A DNA stretch of 64,000 nucleotides. Origin: Ottelia alismoides. Its lineage: Eukaryota > Streptophyta > Magnoliopsida > Alismatales > Hydrocharitaceae. This document shows positions 50,294-63,107 of this stretch, piece after piece. The position numbers were made by a program, and so were the translations under genes. Where the stretch lies: the NCBI GenBank assembly GCA_037367405.1, contig JAZKJV010008882.1, positions 2,666,001 through 2,730,000 of the forward strand, read 5' to 3'. Under the pieces are notes generated by a model. The model was not told the origin of the DNA, did no database searches, and worked only from the letters and a program-made list of their open reading frames with translations. Numbering within the stretch: the first letter of the stretch is position 1; the number at the start of each line of letters is the position of its first letter.

Positions 50294-53200
50294 TGTTGGT
50301 GTACGGAATATTGGAGACGGAAATTAATGATAATGCCGTTGCTGTCCCCAAAATCCCGTGACAAACAAACATTTTTTTATTATTTTGCTACTTATTAACC
50401 TGTATAGCGGACATGGTCGAACTCAGGGAGGCTACAATTTTCGAGGGTTATTCAATTAATCGAAAATCAATTAAGAGAAAATATGAATCTCAAAGGATGA
50501 CTATCCCTGGTTTTTGTGATTTTTTTATCTTTTATTTTTTATTGTCTGATTTTTAAATTTTTAGTGATTTTGATTTTGTAAATTTTTTAAATTTTAAAAA
50601 ATGAACAATATGCACGAGCACAAGAAATATGCACACCGACTCTTTTGTAACTTTTCAATTTGTCAAAATGCTCAGAAAAATCCAGAAAAAGTATTTTTGG
50701 GTTTTTAATAAAAGTTTTGAAATGTTTTTTAGAATTTTTGTGGAATTTTCAGATGTTTTTGTATTTTTCTAAAAATCAAAAGTGAGAAAATGCGAAAATG
50801 TACACAACATGGAGTAATTTGCAATTTAAGAATATTTTAATGCCCAAAACTCCTGATAACTATTTTTAAGACGAACTAGAAATAATTATCTACAAACAGG
50901 AACTGAAATCACTATTTTTAGATTTTTATAGAATTTTCTGTGATTTTTATAATATTTTTGATGTTTTTAAATTTTTTTGGATTTTATAAAAATTTAATGC
51001 ATGAAAATTGGTCAGAAATTAAAAGACAATGAAATAAAACTACCCTAGTTTTTTTAGAATTTTTAAGAAAGTTTTCAAATGTTTATGAAATCTTGAATTT
51101 CTAAAAAAGAAAAATGATGTGTTTTTTATTTTTTTAAAAATAATAAATGATGACAAATGAAATTTTATGCTAAGAAGATAATCACATCATAAGCATAACA
51201 CAATTTTTGCAAGATTTCTAGATCACAAATAACATTTATTTCATTCAAAGTGAGCAAGCAAATTATTGTTCTGCAGTTCAGGGACTAAAATGTAATTTCA
51301 AAAAGTTTTGCACTGAAAAAAAATAGAAATCAATCACAGGGGAGAATGAGCAATTTACCACTATATCATGTGCATGTCATGTGCTTGAGGTTCTAGCAGG
51401 GATGTTTTTGCAAATTCAGAAACCTTTGAGGGGTTTTCATGTAGCTTTCCCAAATAAAATATTAAATCAAAACCCTAGGAGGGTTTCGTTCCTCAATCAC
51501 AAGGGTAAGCAACAGGGGCAAGAGGGCATGTAGCCGCCGTCGGACCTTCTTCTTCTACCCAAGCGCGCACGAGCAGTCGCGCGGGCAAGGGATATGGAGG
51601 GCTGATTGCCTGGCCTGGAGGTGGTCTCTGTGCGGAATCAACGGCAGGCAAAGCAGAGCGGTTGCGGTGCGTGGGCGGCGCTTGACGGGGGTGCGGTGGA
51701 GATGCGAGGGCCAGCATGCGGATGGAGCAGGAGGTGGGATGGAGAGCGGTCGTGGCGCGTCGAGTGCGCCGCTCGCGGATTGGAGGCGGTGGTGCATTCG
51801 ACGGGTGGTTAAGGAGTTGGAAGCGGCAGAGGGGCAGTGTTGACGACGGCGGTGGAGTTGGGGGCGGCGAGGGTGGCGTCCCCGCTGCCTGTTGGAAGAT
51901 TTTTTTGTTTTATTTGTTTTGTAATTTTTTTATTGCAATGTAACAATAAATAAAAAACTTTTTTTAAAATTTTATATTATAAATCCAAAATAATAAATAA
52001 ATAGAAAATGAGAAATTTTTTGTTGTTTTCTTTTTAATGTTCCTACAAAACAAACATTGGTGTAAAAGAAACAAATAAATTCTTTTTATTTATTATTTAT
52101 TTACAACTCGGAAAATGAATAGGGATCTGGTGAAAGTGGATAGATCGAATCCGACTCTCCGACCACCGTTCGTGGTCGGAGTTGATAGATCGTGGGAGGT
52201 TGAAATTGAAGGCGGAGAGATCGAGAAAGTGAGATGAAAAATCGAGTCGGTGGCGGAATAAATCATGACAGAATTTTTTAATGATCTAAAAAAACATAGT
52301 GACGATGAATAAAAAATGCGACGAAGTAAAAAACGATTAACGTGGATAAAAGTATGAAGAAAAGTGTGGATCTCACCTTAGGAGCGGAAAAGGATCGTGA
52401 TCGCCTCGACAAGGCTGACTCGTTGTCACCGGACGGCTCGGAAGCTATGCAACTTTCTCGACGAAATTATCTCTCGGGGATCGAGCTCCTCTCTCTAAAG
52501 ATTGATCAAGTTGGAATGAGGGAGAAGGAGCCATATAAATAGAATAGATAGAATGAAATTTGATTTTTGAATTTTTTGGATAAAGAGATAAGAGATGAAA
52601 ATTGAAATGAATTTTCGAATTTTTTTGGTGGAAGAGATAAGAGATGACATGAGATAAAGTAAAAGAGATAAAACTATTTACAAAATTTTCTATTTTTTTG
52701 AATTTTTGTCACTTTATTTATTTGAATGAAAAAATGTTATTTTTATGATGGTTAACTAAAAATAACAACTATATACATATACTATATACATATATGACAT
52801 TATATACAAGGGTAAATGAGGAAATTAGCTTTTTTGTTTTATTTTTTTGATTTTGATTTTTATTTTTATTTTAAATAATTAGTGAGAATAATTTACAAAT
52901 ATACAAATACAATATTTACAAAATACATGGGAAAATTGCACAAACCACCCCGGAAAACCAACTTTTTACTCGTAACTCCAAAAATTATGAAATCACAGCC
53001 ATTTTAAAGATAATTTAATTTATAATCCAATGAAAGTGAGATTGGTTGAATATGAGTTCATATGGAGCTAGAATTGATTTTTCAATTAGTTCTTAGTGGT
53101 TTTTTTTCAAGTGTGGCTACTTTTATTTTGTACATGATTTAGTTGTGCAATTATTTTTATTAGTTAGGACACATTTTTATTTACAACTTTGGTTTTGAAA

Positions 53201-53621
53201 GTTATTTGATTTGAGGTCAATTAAGGAACAAATAAATTAGTGTTAGTTTTATACAGATATACATAAAATAAGTGAGAAGTATTTACAACAAAACACACAT
53301 ATTGTTTTGATTTTCTGCTTAAGGACCCTTATCTCCCCCTACTTTATTCCTGGTCGATCAAGTCAAGCCTTGACCTTCTCTCGGGGTTCAGGTCAGCCTG
53401 TATACAGTCTTCCTTTCTTCTTCTTTCTTTTTTTATTTTCTTTTCTTTATGTTTCATTTCTTTATTTCTTTATTTATTTTAGGTTAAAATTAGTAAGAAG
53501 TGTACAATATTTACACAGATGCAAGTTACTAAGAATATGGAATTAGTGTTATATGTTGGTGTTTTATAAGGGATTTTAAGTTAAAATAAATGAATAAAGA
53601 TGACGAATCGCAGATTCATCA
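50294..53621 (-). repeat. Element B right LTR (5' LTR in element sense), 3328 bp
   Basis: TGTTGGTGTACGG...GATTCATCA. A TATA-like TATTTATATGG (plus about 52532-52542) with a pyrimidine-rich start region and the splice donor AAG|GTGAGA (intron from 52376) suggests a 5' LTR promoter with a spliced leader. GC-rich core at about 51530-51890. Confidence 0.88.
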
Positions 53622-54994
53622 AGCACAAGAGAAGAACTACCCTACTCGTGACTTGGAGTTAGCAGCGGTAGTCTTTGCTCTTAAAATTTGTTGCCACTAC
53701 CTTTACGGTGAAAAGTTTTAGGTGCTCAGTGATTATAAGAGCCTCAAATATATTTTCTCCTTGAAGGAACTTAATTTGAGACAGCGATGCTGGCTAGAGT
53801 TCTTAAACGACTACGACTTTTCCATTAACTATCATCCTGGAAAAGCAAATGCCATTGCCGATGCACTAAGTAGAAAGTGGGAAGGCTAACTATCTAGCTT
53901 GAAACTTCAATGGAAGATGATAAATGATTTTGAAGATTGGAAGCCTTTCTTTAGCGATGCAAGGAAGATATCATTTGCAGGACTTAGAATCCATCCCGAG
54001 GTAAGTGGGAAGATCATGGTAGCACAGAAAATAGATGTTGATTTTCCAAAATTGTTAAAAGCGTCTAAGAAAGACAGTTCTGATTTCACAATTGGAGTTG
54101 ATGAAGTTATAAGGTATGAGGTCATATTATGGGTTCCAAATGATGTCGAGTTGAGGCAGGAGATTCTAGACGAAGCTCGCAAATTGATATACACTATTCA
54201 TCCAGGAACAACAAAAATGTACAAGTATCTGCAACAGAATTTCTGGTGGCCAAAGATGAAGAATGACATCGCAGTTTTTGTTTCTAAATGTTTGTTGTGT
54301 CAGCAGATCAAGATTGAACATCAAAGACCAGTAGGCCTTGTTCAATCCTTAGAGATACCTGAATGGAAGTGGGAGCACATAACTATGGACGTTGTTACAG
54401 GTCTACACAAAACCAAGAAACATCGCTATGACACCATATGGGTGATTGTTGATCGATTGACCAAGTCGGCATACTTCTTACCTATCCACTTGGATTAATC
54501 GATAGATAGCCTAGCTGAATTGTACGTGAATGAAATCGTCAGATTACATGGCGTCCCTACATCAATCATGTTAGATCGGAACACTAGATTCACGTCTTGC
54601 TTGTGGAAAAGCTTTTAAGATGCTATGGGAACTCAATTAAAGTTTAGTACTTCATTTCATCCGCAGATTGGTGGTCAATCAGAAAGGACCATCCATTTGT
54701 TAGAAGATACGTTAAGAGCTCGTGCTCTGAATTTTTCAGGTAGCTGGGATAGACATCTTCCATTAGTAGAGTTTGCATACAATAACAGTTATCATTCGAG
54801 CATCAAGATGGCTCCCTATGAAGCATTGTATGGGAGACCTTGCAGATCACCCTCATGTTAGAGTGATGTTGGTGAGAAGCACATTTTGAGACCGGATTAG
54901 CAAGCAAGGTGTTGAGATAATCAGGAAAAGATTGTTGGCAGCTCAAAGTAGGTAGAAGTCATACACAGATCGTTACAGAAGGGAATTGAGTTTC
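53622..54994 (+). pseudogene. Element A, second half: RNase H end and integrase
   Basis: Resumes the RNase H of A ([19 protein letters not shown]), with a TAG at about 53720, through IADALSRKW. The integrase follows from 53899: zinc-binding HPGTTKMYKYLQQNFWW with CLLCQQIK, catalytic MDVVTG (Asp 54388-54390), LDRNTRFTS (Asp 54574-54576) and GQSERTI (Glu 54682-54684). Stops occur at about 54496, 54616 and 54858. The last recognisable residues (SYTDRYRRELSF) run directly into the LTR of element F at 54995. Confidence 0.9.
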
Positions 54995-57900
54995 TGTTGA
55001 CACATAATTCTTGAGGATTGATAATTAATAATGGGTATGGTCATTGTGATCCCCGAAAATCTCAGATCAAACAAACAATTTTTTTTCTCAAGCTGCAAAA
55101 TTAACTAAAAGTGAATAATGAAGCAAGAGAAGTTTTTGCTACTTATTTACCTGTATAGCGAAAAGGATAAAACTCAAGGAGGCTACAATTCCCGAGGGTT
55201 ATTCAATTAATCCATGAAAAATCGATCAAGAGAAAAGTAGGAATCTCAAAGGTAAACTACCTTTGGATTTTGTGGAATTTTTCTCTTTTTAATTTTTTAA
55301 TTTTTTTATTTCTATTTTTTTTCTGATTTTCAAATTTTTAGTGATTTTAATTTTGCATTTTTTTAAATTTCAAATAAAGAAAAATATGCACAAGATAAGA
55401 AAGACACGCACCAAACTCTTTTTGTAGTTTTCAATTATATCAAAAATGCTTAGAAAAAATCCAGAGAAAATGTTTTTAGGTTTTAAAGATTTTGAAATAA
55501 TTTGAGAATTTTTTTAACATTTTTAGATGTTTTTGTCTTTTTCTAAAAACAAACAATGACAAAAATGAGAAACAGTGCATAGCCTAGAGTAATTCGCAAC
55601 TTAAAACTATTTTAAGTACCCAAAAGTCCTGACAGCTATTTTTATAATAAATAGGGATAAATATCTACAAACAGAGACTGAAATCTTGATTTTTGGATTT
55701 TTGTGGAATTATTTATTATTTTTATAATATCTTTTGTATTTTTTAATTTTTTGAGTTTTAAAAGGAACTAATACGTGAAATTTGGATAGAAATGAAAATA
55801 CAATGAAATAAAACTACTCTAATTTTTTGGAATTTTTGGAGCAATATTCAAATTTTTATGAATTTTTGAATTTCAGAAAGAGAAAAATACATTGTTTTTT
55901 ATTTTTTAAAAATATATTATAACAACAAAATGGGATGAAACTTTTACACAATGATCCGAGACACAACAGGAATATTCACAAATTTTTGTAAAATTTTTAG
56001 AGCAATAAAAACATTTATTTCATCAAGGAGAGCAAGTAAAGTTAATGTCTAGAAACATAGGGACTGAAAGGCAATGCTTAATGTTTTTTGCATTAAATAA
56101 ATAAACAAAATAAATGAGGAGAAAAGGCTGCAGTTTACCCACAGTAGGCACGTGACTTTCACCTGTTGGATAGACAACATGGGACTTTTTCGCAAATTGC
56201 AGAAATCCAGAGGGTCATTTTGATATTTCCCCAATATATATAGATATATATATATATATATTTTAAACCCATGTTAGGTTTCTTCAATTCAAGCAAACGG
56301 TAAGGGCACGCCGCCCACCCTCTTCTCTTCGTCAAGTTCACAAGGGACACGCAGGGAGCCAAGGTGCGTCGCCCTTCTCGTATTCACCAAGCCGCTATCG
56401 GCGGCGATGGTGGAGTGGTGGCATGGGCGGATCTACGTCAGGCAGATGTCAATGAGGAGATCTGTGGCAGAGGGGGCGGTCGGGCTGGAGTGACTCTGCC
56501 CCAGGCAGAGGTCGGTGGAGTCGCGCGCGGGTGGCGGCATGGGCGGTTGATGGCATGGTGGCGATGGCGCCTCGTGCGGGGGCTATCTGGATGGTGGTCG
56601 CACCGTGCACGGGCTGGCCGAATGGTGGACGGTAGCCGTGGCGGCTGCTCCAAGCGGTGGTCGGTGATGCTCCTCAGGTGGCTTCGCCGTGCACGGTGGT
56701 GGCACGGCCCCTAGGCGGAGGATGCGCGCCGATGCGGATGTCGACGGGTTATCAGAATTTTTTAATTTTTAATTTTTTTTAAATGTAAACAGTAATAAAA
56801 AAAACCTTTTTTAAATTTTTTGTAAATCTGAAATAGAGAAACAGAAAATAAAAGTTGTATTTTTATTTATTTTTTATTTCTTTTAGATGGTCCTGTAAAA
56901 CAAATGTTAGAGATAAAGAAAACAAATATATATTTTTTATTTTTTTACATAAATTAGGACGTGAGCATGACGCTCGATCCTAAAAATCAAAACGAAAGAT
57001 GTGTATGAGTACGGTTCCGAAGAAAATGACAGATGGAACCAGATCTCCGATCACTATGCATGGTCGGAGGTGAGAGATCGTGCGAGGTAGAAACGAACGC
57101 GGAGAGATCGAAAAAATGAGATGAAAACTCGAGATAGTGGTGGATTAAATCGTGATGGTGGATTCTAAGATCTAGATAAAAATAACTACGAAATAAAGAT
57201 GCGAAAAATTAAACTAAGCTTAATCTAGATGAATGATAAGAAGAAAATGTGGATCTCACCTTAGGAGCAGAAAAGACCTTGATCACCTCCACGAAGGCTG
57301 ACGCACTGTCACTGGACGGCTCGGAGGCAAGGTACCCTTCTGCAACAAGAAGACTCTCAGAGATCGTGCTCCTCTCACCAAATATTGATCAAGTTGAAAA
57401 GATGGATGAAGAGCCATATTAATAGAAAGAATGAAATTTGAATTTTTGGATGAGAAAAGAGATCAGAGAAAAGAAATTTTGAAATGAGATAAAGTAGAAA
57501 GATAAATGTTAGAAAATATTTACAAAAATTAACTAATTTTTTGTATTTTCTTCCATTTATTTATTGGAAAATTAAAAGTTACTTTTTTTAATTTTTTTGT
57601 GGTTGTTAGTTAAGAAAATTAAATATATAAATATCTTATATAGAAATACGACATTATATACATAGGTATACATGCAAATTATTTTTATTTTTTATTTTGA
57701 AATTTTTATTTTTTATATTTTATATAATTAGTAAAAAATATTTACAAATATTTACAAATACAATATGTACAAATAATGGAAAAATTGCACAAACCACTCC
57801 AAAAAACCGAACCGACTTTTCAATCGTACTTCTGAAAATTATAAATTCACAATCATTTTAAAGATAATTTAATTTAGAATACAATGGAAGTGAGTTTGGT

Positions 57901-58446
57901 TTAATACCATATGGCGCTGGAATTGATGTTTCAATGATTGCTTAATGTCTTTTTTCGAATGTGGTTAGTTTTATTATATACATGATTTCATTATGCAATT
58001 TTTTTATTATTTAGACAACATTTTTATGTACATCTTTTGTTTTGAAAATTATTTTATTTAAGGTCAATTTATATACAAATAAAAAGCTTTAGTTTTATAT
58101 AAATATACAAATTAAGTGATAAGTATTTACAACACACATTTTTTTGGATTTTTTGATTGAGGATCCTATCTCCTCCTACTTTATTCATGGTTAATCAGGT
58201 CAAGTCTTAACCTTCTCTCGGGGTTCAGGTCAGCCTGCATCTATTACATATATACAGTCTTCCTTTCTTTTCTTTATTTTTCCTTTCTTTTTTTATTTAT
58301 TTTAGGTTAAAATAATATATAAATATACAATATTTACAAATAGATGCAAGTTAGTAAGAATATGAAAATAGTATTATGTACATGTATTTTATAAGATATT
58401 TTAAGCAAAAATAAATGAATAAAGATGACAAGTCGCAGATTCATCA
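54995..58446 (-). repeat. Element F left LTR (3' LTR in element sense), 3452 bp
   Basis: Same architecture as the B LTR: T-rich ends, GC-rich core (about 56300-56740), and the donor-containing block GTGGATCTCACCTTAGGAGC (57249-57268). Contains an AT microsatellite at 56244-56260. Confidence 0.88.
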
Positions 58447-60662
58447 TCCCCTATGCTTTACCTTTGCTAGTCCCTTAGCAAACACTTATTTGAAAGAACA
58501 AGCGAATAGAATAAGAAAAAAAGAAGGAAAAATAAAGAAGTTAGGACAATATTGAGTATTGAACTTTTCTTCATAAAATTGTAGTTTGGAGCTCTGTCAG
58601 ACCATTGGATTATTAGTGTGTCGGAATCTTAATGGGAGATGAATTTAAAACCTAACAACCTCTAAATTCCATAAGACTCTAATTCAGGTCACTTCAACAG
58701 TCAGGTCAGAACAAGTCTACATACACAAATTATTATGCTATGAATCTTTACTTGTATGACGTAAGTGAGATATAGCTCCCCATCTCAAAAGTAGCAAAGA
58801 AACGGCCTCCCTCAACAAGATAACTCTAGTTCCACGATCTTACAACTCTTTCCTCGAGGAGCGGAGATATTCCCTTCTAAGTTCAAGTACAACCAGCTCA
58901 AGAAGAGGGGATGGAGAAAAGAATGGACGATAACCAGTGTAGCTACCTATCCTTGGATGCATGAACAGTGTAGCCAAGCCATTCGCTTCAAGAAATTGTC
59001 TTTGAAGCTCTTATTGTATTTTTTTACCCTTGTATATACATTCCGACATGCATTTTACTTTTCAATCAGGCCTGTCCACTTTTGGAGATTCTGCATTTTT
59101 CCATACTCTTTTTTTTAAAGTATATACAAGGTGCATCATGTACGTAAGGAGTTTTTCCTCTCGAGCTAGTAGACTATCCCTCTTTTGAAGTATTATTGCA
59201 ACCCCACAGCATCCTGTCTTTAGACCTCAACATCGCTAGACCAGGTTGAGATGCACTTCCTTCCCTAGAGGAAGACGAGAGGTTCCGCCTAGATGTACTA
59301 CCCTCGTATGCTACCCCAAGCCAAAAGGTTCTGCCTCCTCACTACCTCATCCATGAAGAGCTACGTGTAGAGTGCTTTGTCCAAGATAAGCCACGGTCTT
59401 AAAGAATCATATGTGTATTGTTAAATATTCTACTTAGACTACTCAAGATGACATAGTCTTATGGATTCAATGAATTAAGTCACTAGTACCTGAAAAGTCT
59501 TAACTCCATTTCTTATAAGGTTCCTGAAATTAAGTGGATTAAGGTCCAACTAAGCTCCATTCTTCAATTTTATTCCAGACTTAGTTTAAATGTCAATACT
59601 ATCCTGAAAACTGCACATGCAAATGCAAGCAAATATGAACAAAGAAAAGAAAGCATTTTTTGAAAAATGATGCACATGTGAAAAGAATATTTTTTGAAAC
59701 AATTTTCTAATTTCGAACTTTTTATGGATTTTTGGAGAAAATGCAGCTGTAAAAGAAAGTTTTTTTCAATTATGCAAGTTTTTATAGATTTTTTATTTTG
59801 TATTTTTTTAAGGACAAGGGTTAGTAGAATATATAGAAGTATATACATGATATATATTTATATATATTTGTTTTGTTTTTTTTTGGTTTGTTTTGTTTTG
59901 TTTTTTATTTTTATTTTTTTACACACGTGGATTTTATAGAATTATATGCATATCCCCCAAAATAATTATCTTAAAAAGTACGAGTTATGTCTAAAGTGTA
60001 TATATAATATATACGACACCCCCTATACTTAGCTCGAACTATGTCCTCATAGTAAACAGAGAGCGACAAAGGAATACATAACTCGTGATAAGTATAGAAA
60101 AGTGAAAAGACTCCTATGCTACAATGACTCAAAGAAATGATAAAAAGAGAAGTCGGTGATCCCCTTATACTTAGGATCAAGTAATCCTAAGTATAGTAGA
60201 GTGTACAAAAGCGAAGACCGTTGAAAAGAATGTACAGACTCAATGGAAAATACAAAAAACAAAATATGTACAACATCACCCCCTATACTTAGGATAGAGT
60301 ATCCCTAAGTATAGGCAACAACAAGAGTGATGAACAGGACGAATATGAACAACACAAATCCTTCACCCCCTATACTTAGGATAAAGCACATCCTAAGTAT
60401 AACATATATATATGGGAGAAAAAAGAGTGAAACGAAAGGATATACAAGAGGTAGTTAGCTCATGTATCAGACGCAAAAGATGGAATCAAAAGATCATCAT
60501 CTGATACCAAAGATATAGAATCCACAAGGACATGAATGTATCATGATCTAGATATAGCTTCAGCAATTGTCCGTTCACAACAAAAGGTTGTGCATTAGAT
60601 GACAACCCAGATATGACAATACTTCCACTGTCACGTACAACTCTCACGATGAATGGTCCTGA
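58447..60662 (-). other. Element F 3' untranslated region
   Basis: No coding sequence. It begins at the LTR with TCCCCTATGCTTTACC (polypurine tract AAAGCATAGGGGA in element sense) and parallels 13081-15100 of B. Hairpins at 60023-60401. Integrase ends at its right border. Confidence 0.75.
60023..60401 (-). repeat. Hairpin array in element F 3' UTR (4 units)
   Basis: 60023-60097 (long-range arms CTATACTTAGCTCGAAC and its partner, right arm with one change), 60166-60195 (TATACTTAGGAT), 60283-60314 (CTATACTTAGG with one inner mismatch) and 60371-60401 (TATACTTAGGAT). All follow C-runs of 4 to 5. Confidence 0.9.
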
Positions 60663-61780
60663 TCATTTGCTTTTCAATTTTCCTGGAAATAGCTTCAACT
60701 TAGCATCAAATAAGCAAACTTTCTGATCAAGAGAGAAAGTCTTACTTCGAATGTGTTTATCATGCCAACGCTTGACTTTCTCCTTATACATGAGTGAGTT
60801 ATCATATGCAAAGTCTCGGAATTCCAGTAATTTATTCTGATCTAACTTCATGTTCTTTCCTAACTTCTCATAGTCAAGATTGCATATAGGAATCAATTCC
60901 ACTAGCAGGTGGCAAGTCTTTCTATACACCAATCTGTAGAGAGACATACCCAAAGGAGACTTGTACGTCGCCCGATAAGCCCATAGAAACAAATAAAGCA
61001 TATGGGACCAGTTCTTCCTATATCGACGTACAAGTTTTTGCAGTATCATATTTATCTCCCTATTTGAAATTTCTTCCAAGCCATTAGTCTGAGGGTGGTA
61101 AGGAGACACAATTCTGTACTCAATGACGTACTCCTTCACAAGCTTCTTTACTTCTCTATTAATGAAATGGCTTCCCCCATCTGAAATCAATATTTTGGAA
61201 ATCCCGAACTGTGCAATAATGTGGTCCTTTAGAATGGGGCACACTGTACGACTATCTGCAGCTCGGGTAGGGATAGCCTCCACCCATCGACTAACATAAT
61301 CCACGGCAAGCAGGATGTACTGAAATCCTTGGCTGACAGGAAATGGGCCCATGAAGTCTATCACCAAGTATCAAAAACATCAGAAAACTATATGTATATT
61401 AGGGGCATGGTATCTTTGGAACCAACGGTTCCTCCCATTTTCTGACAGTAGGTACAACCTTGAACATACTCTGTAGCATCCTTAAACAATGTAGGCCATC
61501 ATAGGCCACTCTGTAAAACCTTTGTTGTCATGTGTTTCCCTGAATGATGCCAACCATATCATAATTTATGACAATGCTCAAGTACACTGGTGTGTTCCTC
61601 TTGAGGAATACACCTTCTCCAGATACAATCCGCACCCTCGCGAAATAGGTATGGATCCTCCGACTGGTAATAATGACCCTCTGATATAAATTTGTCTGCC
61701 TTGTACTTTGGCCAATATTGTGGAACTTTCTTGGGGACAAGATAGTTCACAATATCAACATACTGTAGGAGTGAGTCCAC
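60663..61780 (-). pseudogene. Element F integrase
   Basis: Minus strand from 61780: spacer after RNase H, zinc-binding HHSGKH ... YCQKMGG (about 61550-61420), then the core from 61367: VIDFMGPFPVSQGFQYILLA (Asp about 61357), ILISDGGSHFINREV (Asp about 61180) and NGLEEISNREINMILQK (Glu about 61073). WSHMLYLFLWAYRATYKSPL and a C-terminal part follow to a stop at 60663. The core is continuous for 234 codons, but the zinc-binding part has in-frame stops. The C-terminal signature CHLLVELIP is typical of Athila. Inserts element DNA in the nucleus. Confidence 0.9.
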
Positions 61781-62222
61781 AGATGAAATGATCTCATCTG
61801 GAAAGGTTTCGGAAATAGGGATTATGTTCTGTGCTCGGAGGTCTCAGCATCTGTGATATGGGAAAGATGATCTGCTACAACATTTTTCACTCCAGGTTTA
61901 TTTCGAATCTCTAAATCAAATTCCTAGAGAAGAAGGATCCATTTGATAAGGTGTGGTTTGGCATCCTTCTTTGCCTACAAGTATCGTATGATAGTGTGAT
62001 ATGTGTATACAATAACATGGGACTCGATGAGGTAAGATCTGAACTTTTCTAGCCCAAACACAACTGCTAACTCTCCTTCTCTGTAACTGTATAATTTTAA
62101 TGTGCGTCATCCAGAGTCTTGCTAGCATAGTGTATAGCAAATGGTATCCCATTCCTTCTCTGTCCTAAAACAGCTCCAACTGCGAAATCTGAAGCATTTG
62201 TCATGGTCTCGAAAGGAAGAGA
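61781..62222 (-). pseudogene. Element F RNase H, decayed
   Basis: Recognisable pieces with stops between them: ELAVVFGLEKFRSYLI (about 62070), KPHLIKWILLL and FDLEIRNKPGVKNVVADHLS (about 61900). Removes RNA from the RNA-DNA hybrid in the functional family. Confidence 0.75.
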
Positions 62223-63107
62223 TCAATCAGGCGACTGTAAGACAGGAGCACTAGTAACCATCGCTTTCATCTGATTGAATGCAAGGAGGACTTTCTCATC
62301 GACAACAAAATCAGTCTCCTTACACAGAAGCTCAGTCAAAGGTCTAGCGATTTTGCTGAAGTCCTTTATGAATCGCCTATAGAATCCTACGTGTCCCATA
62401 AATGACCTCAACTGATTCAAATTCTGCGGTGGCTCTAACTTGGAAATCACATCAATCTTAGCCGAGTCAATCTCCATACTATGTTTGGATATGACATGGC
62501 CCAATACAATCCCATTAGTCACCATAAAGTGACTCTTCTCCCATGAGAGCACTAGGTTTACCTCACAACATCATTGAAGAACTCAGTCTAAATGAGCAAG
62601 ACATGTGTCAAAACTATCCCTGTAGACCGAGATATCGTCCATGAAGACCTCAAGGAAACTGCCCACCATGTTAGAAAAAATGACCAACATACACCTTTGG
62701 AATGTAGTGGGAGCATTACACAATCCAAAAGGCATCTGTCTAAAGGCGCAGGAGCCAAACGTACAAGTAAAAGTAGTTTTCTCGTGATCCTCGAGAGAGA
62801 TAGCAACTTGTTTGTATCTCGAGTACCCATCCAAGAAGCAAAAGAACTCTTTCCCTGCCAACCTATTAAAAATATAAACAATAAAGAGAAGTGGAAAGTG
62901 ATCCTTCTTGGTAGCTTAGTTCAGGCGTCGGTAATCTACACAGACACGCCATGAAGTAAGTACCCGGGTCGGAATCTCCTCACCTTGATCATTCTTTATG
63001 ATAGTAATCCCGGATTTCTTCGGGACCACATGTAAAGGGCTGACCCACTTGAAATCCGAAATGAGAAATATAAATCCAGCATCACACCATTTTCTGATCT
63101 CCTTCAT
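62223..63107 (-). pseudogene. Element F reverse transcriptase
   Basis: Minus strand: VSPLHVVPKKSGITIIKND and WRVCVDYRRLN (63060-62916), FCFLDGYSRYKQVAI, FRQMPFGLCNAPTTFQRCM and the catalytic FMDDISVYRDS (Asp pair 62634-62639), then GHVISKHSMEIDSAKIDVI and FMGHVGFYRRFIKDFSKIAR. Frames shift at about 62900 and 62570. The FMDD and KSGITIIKN signatures place it in the Athila group rather than with the chromoviruses A and D. Confidence 0.9.

Larger units (their letters stand above)
9733..53621 (-). mobile_element. Element B: Athila-like LTR retrotransposon, split by two nested insertions
   Basis: Defined by two diverged 3.3-kb LTRs (9733-13080 and 50294-53621), a tRNA-Asp primer-binding site inside the right LTR (50273-50290) and a polypurine tract inside the left LTR (from 13081), so it is on the minus strand. 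Its own sequence is about 11.7 kb once C (15108-28205) and D (30300-49373) and their target duplications are removed. It keeps a gag start and a protease-like region (30004-28211), but no RT, RNase H or integrase. It interrupts the RNase H of element A. The 5-bp flanks ACAAT and AGCAC no longer match, but removing one copy leaves the reading frame of A in register. Confidence 0.85.

Noticed and set aside
50294..53621. Plus-strand TATAAATAG in the B LTR (about 52533) as the LTR promoter
   Set aside because: The element is on the minus strand; the palindromic nature of the site makes a minus-strand TATA possible, but the plus-strand reading has no fitting transcript.
14604..60401. Short palindromic repeats with regular spacing as a CRISPR-like array
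   Set aside because: The spacing is irregular, the units are hairpins in retrotransposon 3' UTRs, and the DNA is plant nuclear.
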